64,000 nt of DNA from Halorubrum distributum JCM 10118 (GTDB lineage Archaea; Halobacteriota; Halobacteria; Halobacteriales; Haloferacaceae): NCBI RefSeq assembly GCF_000337335.1, contig NZ_AOJN01000039.1, positions 21,766-85,765 of the forward strand, given 5' to 3'. The notes under the pieces are model-generated. The model was not told the DNA's origin. It worked only from the letters and a program-made list of their open reading frames with translations, and made no database searches. The position numbers and the translations under genes were made by a program. Shown one piece after another: positions 7,727 through 15,607 of the stretch. Positions within the stretch are counted from its first letter, which is position 1; each line of letters opens with the position of its first letter.

Positions 7727-9706
7727 TCACCGCTCGAAGTCGGGGTCGCGAAGGGCGTCGACGCGCGCGATCTCGTCGGCGGTCAGCCGCTCGCTCCCGG
7801 CCGCCAGGTTCGAGACGACGTGCGACTCGGCGGTGCTCGACGGGATCGGGACGACCCCCCGCGAGACGTTCCACGCGATCACGACCTCGGCCGGCGAGAG
7901 CCCCCGCTCCGTCCCGATCGCGTTCAGGACGGGCTCGTCGAGGAGGCCGGGCGCCGACAGCGGCGAGTGCGCGACCACTCGGATCCCGCGCTCGTGACAG
8001 AAGTCGATCAGATCGTTCCGGGGCCGGTAGGGGTGTCGCTCCACCTGCACGAGCGCCGGGTCGACCGCCCCCGCCTCCAGCACCGTCTCCAACTGCGCCC
8101 GCGAGACGTTACAGATCCCGAGCGTCCGCGCCCACCCCCTGTCGTGAACGGCCTCCAAGTTCTCCCACGCGGTCGCGAGGGACACGTCGTCGGCCGCGAG
8201 CTCGCCGTCGGCGTCCTCGGGGAAGGTGAGCGCCTCCTGCCGCTCGACCGGCTTCTCGGCGAGCCGGCGGAGCTCGCCCCGGTGTTCGAGCGCCGAGGGC
8301 CAGTGGAGCGCGTAGCAGTCGAACGCGTCGATCCCGAGCTCCTCTCGGCTGCCCGCACAGGCGTCGAGCAGGTGCTCGCGGCGGTGGTTCGTGCGCCACG
8401 CCTTCCCGAGGAGGAACACGCGCTCGCGGTCGGGCGCGCCCGGCGCGGCGAGCAGCTCCCCGATCCGGTGTTCGTTGCCGTACAGCTCGGCGGAGTCGAA
8501 GAGGCGGTAGCCGGCGTCGAGCGCGGTCTCGATCGAGTCGGCGCGCTCGACGTACTCCCCGTCGCGGTAGCGGGAGCAGCCGAAGCCGACGGCGGGGAGC
8601 CGGAGCGCGGCGGCGCCCGCATCGGTCTCGCCTCCAATCTGCTTCTCCGGCCGCACCGCCGGCGCCGGCGGCGGGTCGGCGGTCGCGTCGCAGTCGTCGA
8701 CAGCGACCGGGCCGTCGCCCTCGGCGGCCGCCTCGATCGCGTTGCAGACGGCGACGACGTGGGCGCCCCGTCGTCCCCCCGCCCGCGAGGGCGACCCGGC
8801 CTCGATCGACGCGGCGAGGCGCTCGACCGCCTCGACGTACTCGTAGGGCTCCCCGGGTGCGTCCGGCGGCGCGCTCACGTACTCCCGGCCGACGCGGCCG
8901 AACCGGACGGCGTCGCGGTCGTCGCCCATCGCGCCGGTCCCCTTCAGGTACAGCGAGCCGTCGTCGCCGTGGAGCTCCAGCCCGTAGAACTCCCGGCTCC
9001 GGTGGGGCGCGTAGAAGCTGGCGGTGAGTCTGACGGTCGGCCCCGCCGCGAACGCCAGCGTCGCCTCGACGTGGCTCGGCGTCGACGGCCGCCGGTCCTC
9101 CCGGGCGGGCCAGACGTCGAGGGCGTCGGCGACGCGAACGCGCTCGACCGGTCCGAACCACGACACCAGCAGCGCGAGCGGGTACACCGCCCCGTCGTAC
9201 AGCGGCCCGATCTCGAGGAAGGAGTCGGGCCGGTCGTGCCAGTCGGTCACGCGACCGACGTGGGCGTGGGCGTACCCCAGCCCAACCGGCCCGAGTCGGC
9301 CGTCGGCGAGGAGTCGGCCCGCGCGGCGCTGCGAGGGCGCTCGCGGCGTCCCGGGCGCGCAGCCGAGGGCGAGCCCGCGGTCGCGGGCGAGCGCCACCAG
9401 CGACCGCGCCTCGTCGGCGTCGAGCGCCAGCGGCTTCTGCGAGTAGACGTGGCGGTCGGCTTCGAGCGCGGTCCGCGTCACCGCCGCGTGGGCGGCGTGG
9501 CTCGTCAGGTTCACCACGAGCGGCGCGTCGACGCGCTCCATCGCGGTCTCCAAGTCGGCGAACGACGGGCAGCCGCGGGCGTCGGCGAGCGACGCGGCGC
9601 GGTCGGCGTCGAGGTCGACGACGCCGGCCAGCGACAGCGAGCTCTCCGGCAGGCCGGCGGCGTACTCCGGCGCGATCGCTCCGGCCCCCACGAACAGGCA
9701 GTTCAC
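7727..9706 (-). CDS. Fusion: Gfo/Idh/MocA oxidoreductase plus aldo/keto reductase
   Basis: 659 residues with two NAD(P)-dependent domains in one continuous frame. Residues 1-330 are a Gfo/Idh/MocA dehydrogenase: Rossmann start LFVGAGAIAPEY, the conserved QKP (90-92, EKP in most members) and a C-terminal sheet domain. Residues 340-365 are a linker. Residues 368-659 are an aldo/keto reductase with the catalytic tetrad D404, Y409, K435 and H468 (FDSAELYG, LLGKAW, ALHW). Both parts look intact, so two successive redox steps on one carbonyl or sugar-like substrate are plausible (inference). It is divergent from the sulfatase-like gene, with a 112-bp shared promoter region. Confidence 0.92.
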   Translation of the reverse strand: MNCLFVGAGAIAPEYAAGLPESSLSLAGVVDLDADRAASLADARGCPSFADLETAMERVDAPLVVNLTSHAAHAAVTRTALEADRHVYSQKPLALDADEARSLVALARDRGLALGCAPGTPRAPSQRRAGRLLADGRLGPVGLGYAHAHVGRVTDWHDRPDSFLEIGPLYDGAVYPLALLVSWFGPVERVRVADALDVWPAREDRRPSTPSHVEATLAFAAGPTVRLTASFYAPHRSREFYGLELHGDDGSLYLKGTGAMGDDRDAVRFGRVGREYVSAPPDAPGEPYEYVEAVERLAASIEAGSPSRAGGRRGAHVVAVCNAIEAAAEGDGPVAVDDCDATADPPPAPAVRPEKQIGGETDAGAAALRLPAVGFGCSRYRDGEYVERADSIETALDAGYRLFDSAELYGNEHRIGELLAAPGAPDRERVFLLGKAWRTNHRREHLLDACAGSREELGIDAFDCYALHWPSALEHRGELRRLAEKPVERQEALTFPEDADGELAADDVSLATAWENLEAVHDRGWARTLGICNVSRAQLETVLEAGAVDPALVQVERHPYRPRNDLIDFCHERGIRVVAHSPLSAPGLLDEPVLNAIGTERGLSPAEVVIAWNVSRGVVPIPSSTAESHVVSNLAAGSERLTADEIARVDALRDPDFER

Positions 9707-9818
9707 GGTCGTACCGGGGCGGCGAGACGTATAGGTGTCCCGACGGCGTCGGGTCGCCGGGGGCGACAGAGGCGCTCCCGCCGGAGCGGTTTAGTCGCCT
9801 CGCGCCGAACTCGCGGTC

Positions 9819-10709
9819 GTGACGGAGCCGGGCATGGGCCGCCTCGGGACCGCCTACCTGCGCGGGCTGCAGGCGATCGGTCGGCGGCTCGACTACGGGA
9901 CGAACGCCTTCGACCGCGAGTGGGACATCCTCGTCGTCCTCGACGCCTGTCGGGCCGACCTGCTGCGCTCGGTCGCGCCCGACTTCGGGTTCCTCGGTGC
10001 GGTCGAGACGGTCCGGTCGGTCGGGAGCTCCTCCTCGGAGTGGCTGGAGAACACCTTCCCCGGCCGCCCCGAGACGGCGCGGACCGCGATGGTGACCGGG
10101 AACACGTGGACCGACCGCTACCTCGACGCCGACGCGTTCGCCGCGCTCGACGAGGTGTGGAAGTACGCGTGGGACGGGGAGGCGGGAACCGTGCCGGCCG
10201 CGGCCGTGACCGACCGGGCGATCTCGCTCGCCCGCGAGCGCGACCCCGACCGGCTCGTCGTCCACTACATGCAGCCGCACCACCCGTTCGTCCCGGACCC
10301 GCTCGACGGCGACGACGGGCTGGCGCGGACCGGGAGCCACAGCAACGCGGAGAACCCGTGGGTGCTGCTCCGGCGCGGCGAGGTCTCGGTGGAGCGCGTC
10401 TGGACGGCGTACGAGGCGAACCTCCGACACGTCCTCGGCGAGGTCGAGTCCCTCGCGGCGAACGTCGACGGGCGGATCGCGGTCACCGCCGACCACGGCA
10501 ATCTCTTCGGCGAGTGGGGGCTGTACGGCCACCCGATGCACACGCCAGTCCCCGCGCTGCTCAAGGTGCCGTGGGCGACGGTCGACGGCGCGGACGAGGG
10601 CGCGCGCGAGCCGACCCTGACGCCGCCCGAGCCGCTACCGGTGTCGCGGGTCCACGGCGGCGAGGGCGAGACGGACCGGGACCGGCTGCGCGCGCTCGGC
10701 TATTTATAA
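9819..10709 (+). CDS. Sulfatase/alkaline-phosphatase-superfamily hydrolase
   Basis: 296 residues. The metal-binding start VVLDACRADLL (D42) and the C-terminal TADHGNLFGEWGLYGHPMHTPVP place it in the alkaline-phosphatase/sulfatase superfamily, in the short haloarchaeal branch often found near glycosyltransferases. HYMQPHHPF supplies further metal-ligand histidines. Hydrolysis or transfer of a phosphate or sulfate ester is expected, but the substrate is unknown. There is no signal peptide, so it is probably cytoplasmic. The start is taken as GTG 9819; ATG 9834 would remove five residues. It precedes the PTPS-GT4-methyltransferase operon by about 100 bp. Confidence 0.85.
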   Translation: MTEPGMGRLGTAYLRGLQAIGRRLDYGTNAFDREWDILVVLDACRADLLRSVAPDFGFLGAVETVRSVGSSSSEWLENTFPGRPETARTAMVTGNTWTDRYLDADAFAALDEVWKYAWDGEAGTVPAAAVTDRAISLARERDPDRLVVHYMQPHHPFVPDPLDGDDGLARTGSHSNAENPWVLLRRGEVSVERVWTAYEANLRHVLGEVESLAANVDGRIAVTADHGNLFGEWGLYGHPMHTPVPALLKVPWATVDGADEGAREPTLTPPEPLPVSRVHGGEGETDRDRLRALGYL

Positions 10710-10812
10710 ATGGCCGTTGTCGGCGCTCGCGTCCGATTACAGATACCGTGACGCGTCGAACGTCCTTCCGCCGCCCTCCGGATTTAGGTTGCTCGCGTCC
10801 CTGGTTCGGTTC

Positions 10813-11190
10813 ATGTACGCGACGACGGTGCTGACGGACTTCGTGGCCCAGCACTACCTCACGGTCGTCGACGAGGGGCCGGAGAGCGTCCCGCACTCCC
10901 ACCACTTCGAGGTGGAGCTGACCTTCCGCGGCCCCGAGCTGAACGAGCACGACTACCTCGTCGACATCGACGACGCCGAGGCGGCGCTCGGCAACCTCGC
11001 GGACCGCTACCGCGACGAGCTGCTCAACGATCTGCCCGAGTTCGAGGGGTACAACCCCAGCGTCGAGCGCTTCGCTCGCGTCGTCTTCGAACGCGTGAGC
11101 GACGCGGTGACCGACGACGCGGTGAGCGAGCTGGCCGTGACGGTCTGGGAGGACGACGCGGCCGCCGCGACGTACGACGCGCCGGTATGA
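10813..11190 (+). CDS. 6-pyruvoyl-tetrahydropterin synthase family protein (PTPS/QueD-like)
   Basis: 125 residues of the T-fold family. The zinc-binding histidines are visible as H14 (VAQHYLTV) and the H-x-H pair H28/H30 (VPHSHHFEVELTFRG). QueD-type enzymes have the catalytic Cys four residues before the HxH; here that position is Glu24. That recalls PTPS-III-type enzymes, which cleave dihydroneopterin triphosphate to a hydroxymethyl-dihydropterin (family knowledge). Queuosine/archaeosine genes are absent nearby, so a distinct pterin role is likely. ATG 10813 matches the family start. Its stop overlaps the glycosyltransferase ATG by 4 nt, so the two are translationally coupled. Confidence 0.88.
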   Translation: MYATTVLTDFVAQHYLTVVDEGPESVPHSHHFEVELTFRGPELNEHDYLVDIDDAEAALGNLADRYRDELLNDLPEFEGYNPSVERFARVVFERVSDAVTDDAVSELAVTVWEDDAAAATYDAPV

Positions 11191-12296
11191 AGGTTGGGCT
11201 CGCGCTGTACGGCAGTCTCGACGAGCGGTCGGGCGGGTTCCGCTACGACCGGAAGCTCGTCGAGGGGCTCCGCGCGGCCGGCGACGCCGTCGAGGTCGTC
11301 GAGCTCCCGTGGCGGGCGTACCCGCGCGGGCTGCTGGACAACGCGCTCCCGGGGGTCCGCGACCGCCTCCGCGTCGACGTCGACGTGATGCTCCAAGACG
11401 AGCTCGCGCACCCCTCGCTTTTCCTCGCCAACCGGGACCTGCCGTACCCGGTCGTGAGCGTCGTCCACCACCTGCGCGCGAGCGAGCCGCGCCGGCTCTC
11501 GCCGCTGTACCGCGCCGTCGAGCGCCGCTACCTCGCGACCGTCGACGGCGTCGTCTGCAACAGCGCTGCGACCCGCGACGCCGTCGCCGCACTCGGCGTC
11601 GATCCCGAAGCGACCGTCGTCGCGCCGCCCGCCGGCGACCGGTTCGACCCCGCGATCGACGGCGACGCGATCGCGGCGCGGGCCGCGTCGCTCGGCGGGC
11701 CCGACCCCGAGCCGCTCCGCGTCGCGTTCGTCGGCAACGTCGAGCCGCGGAAGGGGCTCGACACGCTCGTCGAGGGGGTCGCCCGCGCCGACGCCGCCGT
11801 CGACCTCACGGTCGTCGGCCGGGCGGTCGACGAGTCCCACGTCGCCGACGTGCGGCGACTGGTCCGGGAGCGGGGGCTCGGCGACCGCGTGCGCTTCGCC
11901 GGCCGGCTGTCGGACGCCGAGCTGGCCGACGCGCTCCGCGCGAGCCACGTCCTCGCCGTCCCCTCCCGGTACGAGGGGTTCGGGATCGTCTACCTGGAGG
12001 GGATGAGCTTCGGCCTGCCGGCGATCGCCTCGCGGGCGGGCGGCGCGAGCGAGACGGTCGCCGACGGCGAGACGGGCGTCCTCGTCGACCCGGACGACCC
12101 GGCCGCCGTCGCCCGGGCGCTCGACGGGTTCGCGACCGACCCCGACCGGCTCGCCGAGATGGGTCGCGCCGCGAGGCGGCGGTACGAGCGCCACCCGAAC
12201 TGGGAGGAAACGACGGCCCGCGTCCGCGGGCTCCTCGCCGACGTCGCCGACGCGTCCGATGCCATCGACGCGGCCGAGGCGGAGGTGACGACGTGA
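11187..12296 (+). CDS. Family 4 glycosyltransferase
   Basis: 369 residues, GT-B fold. The N-terminal acceptor domain starts MKVGLALYGSLDERSGGF. The C-terminal nucleotide-sugar domain has AFVGNVEPRKGLDTLVEG and the E-x7-E retaining motif within RYEGFGIVYLEGMSFG, followed by AIASRAGGASE and the typical DDPAAVARAL end. It transfers a sugar from an activated donor; the acceptor is unknown. Overlaps at both ends (ATGA with the PTPS gene, GTGA with the methyltransferase) show a tight operon. A glycosylated pterin-like product is one possibility. Confidence 0.93.
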   Translation: MKVGLALYGSLDERSGGFRYDRKLVEGLRAAGDAVEVVELPWRAYPRGLLDNALPGVRDRLRVDVDVMLQDELAHPSLFLANRDLPYPVVSVVHHLRASEPRRLSPLYRAVERRYLATVDGVVCNSAATRDAVAALGVDPEATVVAPPAGDRFDPAIDGDAIAARAASLGGPDPEPLRVAFVGNVEPRKGLDTLVEGVARADAAVDLTVVGRAVDESHVADVRRLVRERGLGDRVRFAGRLSDAELADALRASHVLAVPSRYEGFGIVYLEGMSFGLPAIASRAGGASETVADGETGVLVDPDDPAAVARALDGFATDPDRLAEMGRAARRRYERHPNWEETTARVRGLLADVADASDAIDAAEAEVTT

Positions 12297-13435
12297 CGGG
12301 GACCGACGACGCCGCGGGCGGCGACGGCGGTTCCGCGGACGGCGACGCCCTCGCCGCCGACGCCGAGGCCTTCCGGCGCTACCTCCGGGCGAAGCGGAGC
12401 GTCGACGACCGGGCGCTCGACCGGCGGCTCCTCGGGATCCTCCGAGAGCGGCTCGCGGACCGCGCGGCGCGCGACGGCCGCCTGCGCGTCTTCGAGGTCG
12501 GGACCGGCGTCGGGACGATGGTCGCTCGGCTGATCGACTGGGAGGTGCTCCCGCCCGGCGAGACCCGGTACGTCGCGGTCGACCGCGACCCGGACGCGCT
12601 CGCCGGGCTGGGTCCCTTCCTCCGAGAGTGGGCGGACGACCGGAAGGCGCCCGCCTCCGTGACTGAGGCGGCAGGCGGGAGCGAGGCGGCAGGCGAGAGC
12701 GAGGCGGCAGGCGAGAGCGAGGCGGCAGGTGGGAGTGAGGCGGCAGGCGAGAGCGAGGCGGCAGGTGGGAGTGAGGCGGCGGGCGGGAGCGAGAGGGCGG
12801 GCGGGAGCGAGGCGGACGCGCTCGTCGTCGAGACCGACGCGCGCACGGTCAGGGTCGAGCCGGTCGCGGCCGACGGGGTCGCGTACGCCGCGGAGCACGC
12901 CGGCGAGTCCGACGCGCTGATCGGGATGGCGCTACTGGACGTACTCGGGCTCGACCGGCTCGACCAACTGCTCGACGCGCTGGCGCCCGACGGGACCTAC
13001 TACTTCCCGATCACCTTTGACGGCGGGACCCGGTTCCGCCCGGCACATCCCGACGACCGAGCGATCGAGCGGCTCTACCACCGGCACATGGACGAGAAGC
13101 CGGGCGGGAACAGCCGCGCCGGCGGCGCCGCGCTCGCGCGCCTTCGCGAGGCGGACGGCTCGACGCTCCTCGGGGTCGCCGGCTCCGACTGGATCGCGCG
13201 TCCCGCCGACGGGGAGGCCGGCTATCCGGGCGACGAGGCGTTCTTCCTCCGACACATCCTCGACACCGTCGAGGCCGCGGTCGGCGAGGTGATCGCCGGT
13301 GGGGGTGAGACGAGGGCTCTCTCCGCGGCCGACCTCGACGCGTGGCTCGAAATTCGCCGGCGGCAGGTCGATTCCGGGGAGCTCGTCTACCTCACCCACC
13401 AGCTCGACCTCATCGGTCGCGTCGACGACGCGTGA
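12293..13435 (+). CDS. Class I SAM-dependent methyltransferase-like protein with internal repeat
   Basis: 380 residues. FEVGTGVGTMVARLIDW (about 63-79) matches methyltransferase motif I, followed by an acidic VAVDRDP motif II. A low-complexity insertion at residues 125-172 consists of eight hexapeptides, A/R-A-G-G/E-S-E, encoded by an 18-bp tandem repeat. After it the fold resumes with ALIGMALLDVLGLDRLDQLLDAL. The GTG at 12293 overlaps the stop of the glycosyltransferase. It is the last gene of the cluster and presumably methylates the same product, but nothing shows the substrate. Confidence 0.82.
   Translation: MTGTDDAAGGDGGSADGDALAADAEAFRRYLRAKRSVDDRALDRRLLGILRERLADRAARDGRLRVFEVGTGVGTMVARLIDWEVLPPGETRYVAVDRDPDALAGLGPFLREWADDRKAPASVTEAAGGSEAAGESEAAGESEAAGGSEAAGESEAAGGSEAAGGSERAGGSEADALVVETDARTVRVEPVAADGVAYAAEHAGESDALIGMALLDVLGLDRLDQLLDALAPDGTYYFPITFDGGTRFRPAHPDDRAIERLYHRHMDEKPGGNSRAGGAALARLREADGSTLLGVAGSDWIARPADGEAGYPGDEAFFLRHILDTVEAAVGEVIAGGGETRALSAADLDAWLEIRRRQVDSGELVYLTHQLDLIGRVDDA
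12665..12808 (+). repeat. 18-bp tandem repeat, eight copies, inside methyltransferase gene
   Basis: Eight head-to-tail copies of an 18-bp unit close to GAGGCGGCAGGCGAGAGC, differing at a few positions, encode A/R-A-G-G/E-S-E. The period is a multiple of three, so gain or loss of copies keeps the frame. A length-variable surface loop is expected. Confidence 0.95.
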
Positions 13436-13447
13436 GCGACGCCCCGG

Positions 13448-14449
13448 TTACGTCGCCGCCTCGATCGAGTCAAGCAGGCGGCACTTCCGACAGACGTCCC
13501 GGCTCGTCTTCGAGCCGCAGCGCTCGCACTCGCGGAGGGCGGAGTCCTCGCCGTCGTCCTCGTCGCCGGCGCCGTCTCCGTCGCCCCCGCGGTAGGCGTC
13601 GGCCGCGAGCGCGGACAGCTCCTCGTAGCCGGCCATGATTGAGTGGCGCGCGCCGGGATGGTTTTCTTCGAGTTCGTGGATCGTCGACTGGATCTCGCCG
13701 CGGTACGCCTCCTCGGCGTGGGGGCACTCGGCCATGTGGGTCGGGAGGTCGCGGACGTGACAGTACAGGGCGATCTCCTTTTCGGGCACGTCGCGGAGCG
13801 GCTTGGCGCGCGGGACGAACGCGTCGGTGGCCTCGCGCTCGTCGAACGGGCCGAGCGAGGCGTCGAAGTGTTTCGCGACCTGCCGCACGTCGCCCTCCAG
13901 GAAGTTCATCATCGCGGTCTGCGCCTCGTCGTCGAGGTTGTGCCCGGTAAGCAGCTTGTCGGCGTCGAACTCGGCGGCGTACTTTTCGAGGAGGTCGCGG
14001 CGGAACACGCCGCAGTACGCGCAGGCGGCCATGTTCTCGGGGTCGTCCTCGACGACGTCGTCCATCCGCACGTCGAACTCCTCCTCGTAGGAGACGAGCT
14101 CGTGGCGCAGGGAGAGCTCGTCGGCCAGCTCGACGCAGGCGTCGACGCTGGCGTCGCGGTACCCCTCTATCCCCTCGTGGATCGTGAGGGCGAGCATCTC
14201 CACGCGGGGGTCCTTCCCGAACACGTCGTCGAGGATCCGCGTCAGGGCGACGCTGTCTTTCCCGCCGGAGAGTCCGATCACCCAGCGGTCGGGGTCCTCG
14301 GGCGTCGCGTCCGGATCGAGGAGGCCGTCCTCGCGGACCCGACGCTTCACGCGCTTCTCGACCGACCGCCGGAGGTGCTCGCCGCAGAGGTGCGCCCCGG
14401 AGTAGGCGGCGTGGTGGATCGCGTCGCTCCCGCACTTGTCGCACTCCAT
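13448..14449 (-). CDS. ncsA: tRNA 2-thiolation protein NcsA (CTU1/NCS6 family)
   Basis: 333 residues. It adenylates U34 of Lys/Glu/Gln-type tRNAs for sulfur transfer with ubiquitin-like SAMP and UbaA in haloarchaea (family knowledge). The N-terminal zinc finger has C3, C6 and C22. The PP-loop SGGKDS is at 61-66. The central CAYCGVFRRD provides the cluster or catalytic cysteines, with a third Cys in MAECPHAEEAYRGE. GHNLDDEAQT is typical of the family. The C-terminal zinc ribbon is CERCG...CRKC after an acidic Gly/Asp linker. The gene is complete. The region upstream holds copy 1 of the dispersed structured element. Confidence 0.95.
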   Translation of the reverse strand: MECDKCGSDAIHHAAYSGAHLCGEHLRRSVEKRVKRRVREDGLLDPDATPEDPDRWVIGLSGGKDSVALTRILDDVFGKDPRVEMLALTIHEGIEGYRDASVDACVELADELSLRHELVSYEEEFDVRMDDVVEDDPENMAACAYCGVFRRDLLEKYAAEFDADKLLTGHNLDDEAQTAMMNFLEGDVRQVAKHFDASLGPFDEREATDAFVPRAKPLRDVPEKEIALYCHVRDLPTHMAECPHAEEAYRGEIQSTIHELEENHPGARHSIMAGYEELSALAADAYRGGDGDGAGDEDDGEDSALRECERCGSKTSRDVCRKCRLLDSIEAAT

Positions 14450-14558
14450 CGGTGTCGGGTTGCGCTCGCGCGGGGATACGGGTTTCGGGCCGCCTACGTG
14501 AGGGGAGTGTCGGAGGTGAGTGGAAGCGACGGCAATTCGAACGCTCCCGAAGCGACGG

Positions 14559-14972
14559 CGATTTATAAATAAACGGTTGCTGGCGGATCGACGGCGAACG
14601 CGGTCGAAGAACCAGCCGCTCGGTTATAAATGAGTGCTGACAGATCGGCAGCGAACACCTCCGAAGCCCCAGCCGCTCGGTTATAAATTATTGCTGACAG
14701 ATCGGCAGACAACACCTCCAAAGCCCCAGCCGCGAGGACTCGCGCGGCTCGCTGCGGTCCTCAGTCGCTCGCTTCGCTCGCTCTTTGTGGTCCTTACATC
14801 GCCGTGCTTCGTCCTCGCGGCCGCCCCTTTGAGTCCCGCCCCGCTCCGCGACCGCAGCCTCACGCCTCCCCAGCCTCGTCGGTGGTCCTCCGCTTCGCTC
14901 CGGACCACCGACTCCCTCGCGCGGTGCTGCTCGGCCGCTCCGCGGCCTCACAGGCACGCGCCACGAGGTTAA
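14559..14972 (+). repeat. Structured dispersed element, copy 1
   Basis: Occupies most of the 609 bp between ncsA and the hotdog gene. It starts with three related units of 57-61 bp, each opening with TTATAAAT (14563, 14624, 14681) and ending near AAGCCCCAGCCGC. Stem C follows, GCCGCGAGGAC/GTCCTCGCGGC (14729-14739 with 14811-14821). Stem A is GTCGGTGGTCC/GGACCACCGAC (14878-14888 with 14902-14912) around the 13-nt loop TCCGCTTCGCTCC. Stem B is GGCCGC/GCGGCC (14933-14938 with 14942-14947). Open frames here are proline/arginine-rich by-products of the repeats and are not credible genes. The same architecture recurs at 20.2, 35.3 and 53.6 kb. Confidence 0.85.
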
Positions 14973-15058
14973 TATAAACGAGCGTTCGAGAGCGACAACC
15001 CCCGGTCGGTTGTCGCCGGTTCCGACACCGGTTTGACGGCGGGGCGTCCTGAATCTGC

Positions 15059-15577
15059 GTGAGCGATTCCCCGACCGGGGTCGACCGCGACCCCGACCCG
15101 CGACCCCTGCGCGAGGACCCGCCGGCGGAGAGCCGCCGGACGCGGCTCTGGCGACTCGGGTTCAACCTCCTCCCCGCGTACCGGGGCACGGGCGCGCGCG
15201 TCGACCACATCGCGGCCGACTGGCGCTACATTCGAATTCGACTGCCGCTGAACTGGCGCACCCGCAACGCGGTCGGAACGATCTTCGGCGGCAGCATCTA
15301 CGCCGCGATCGACCCGGTGTACATGATGATGCTGCGGCGGGTCCTCGGCGACGCGTTCACGGTGTGGGACAAGTCGGCCGCGCTGGAGTTCATCGAACCC
15401 GGTCGCGACACGCTGTACGCCGAGTTCGAGGTGCCGACCGCCGAGACCGCGGCGATCCGCGAGACGCTCGGGCCGGGGGAATCGACCGACCGCGAGTACC
15501 TCGTCTCGCTGGTCGACGACGAGGGAGAAGTCCACGCGGCCTGCGAGAAGACGCTGTACGTGCGCCGCGACGAGTGA
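15059..15577 (+). CDS. DUF4442 hotdog-fold protein, thioesterase-like
   Basis: 172 residues. The core NWRTRNAVGTIFGGSIYAAIDPVYMMML is the family hallmark: a hotdog helix preceded by the glycine-rich turn. DKSAALEFIEPGRDTLYAEFEV is a central strand. The family is related to PaaI-type acyl-CoA thioesterases, but a substrate for this group is not established. The N-terminal 35 residues are charged and probably disordered. It starts at GTG 15059, as no ATG lies before the conserved region. It stands alone between copy 1 of the element and a convergent regulator gene. Confidence 0.85.
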   Translation: MSDSPTGVDRDPDPRPLREDPPAESRRTRLWRLGFNLLPAYRGTGARVDHIAADWRYIRIRLPLNWRTRNAVGTIFGGSIYAAIDPVYMMMLRRVLGDAFTVWDKSAALEFIEPGRDTLYAEFEVPTAETAAIRETLGPGESTDREYLVSLVDDEGEVHAACEKTLYVRRDE

Positions 15578-15607
15578 GGCGGGCGGGGTCCTGCGGTTCG
15601 CGACCGT

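Noticed and set aside
12665..12808. Possible CRISPR array at the tandem repeat in the methyltransferase gene
   Set aside because: Units are contiguous, 18 bp, in frame and without spacers; a coding minisatellite explains them fully. No cas genes are present in the window.
14634..14972. Open frame of about 112 codons starting MLTDRQRTPPKPQPLGY within element copy 1
   Set aside because: It is generated by the tandem units and hairpins of the dispersed element; the peptide is repetitive Pro/Arg/Ser, and the same DNA reads as unrelated peptides in other copies.
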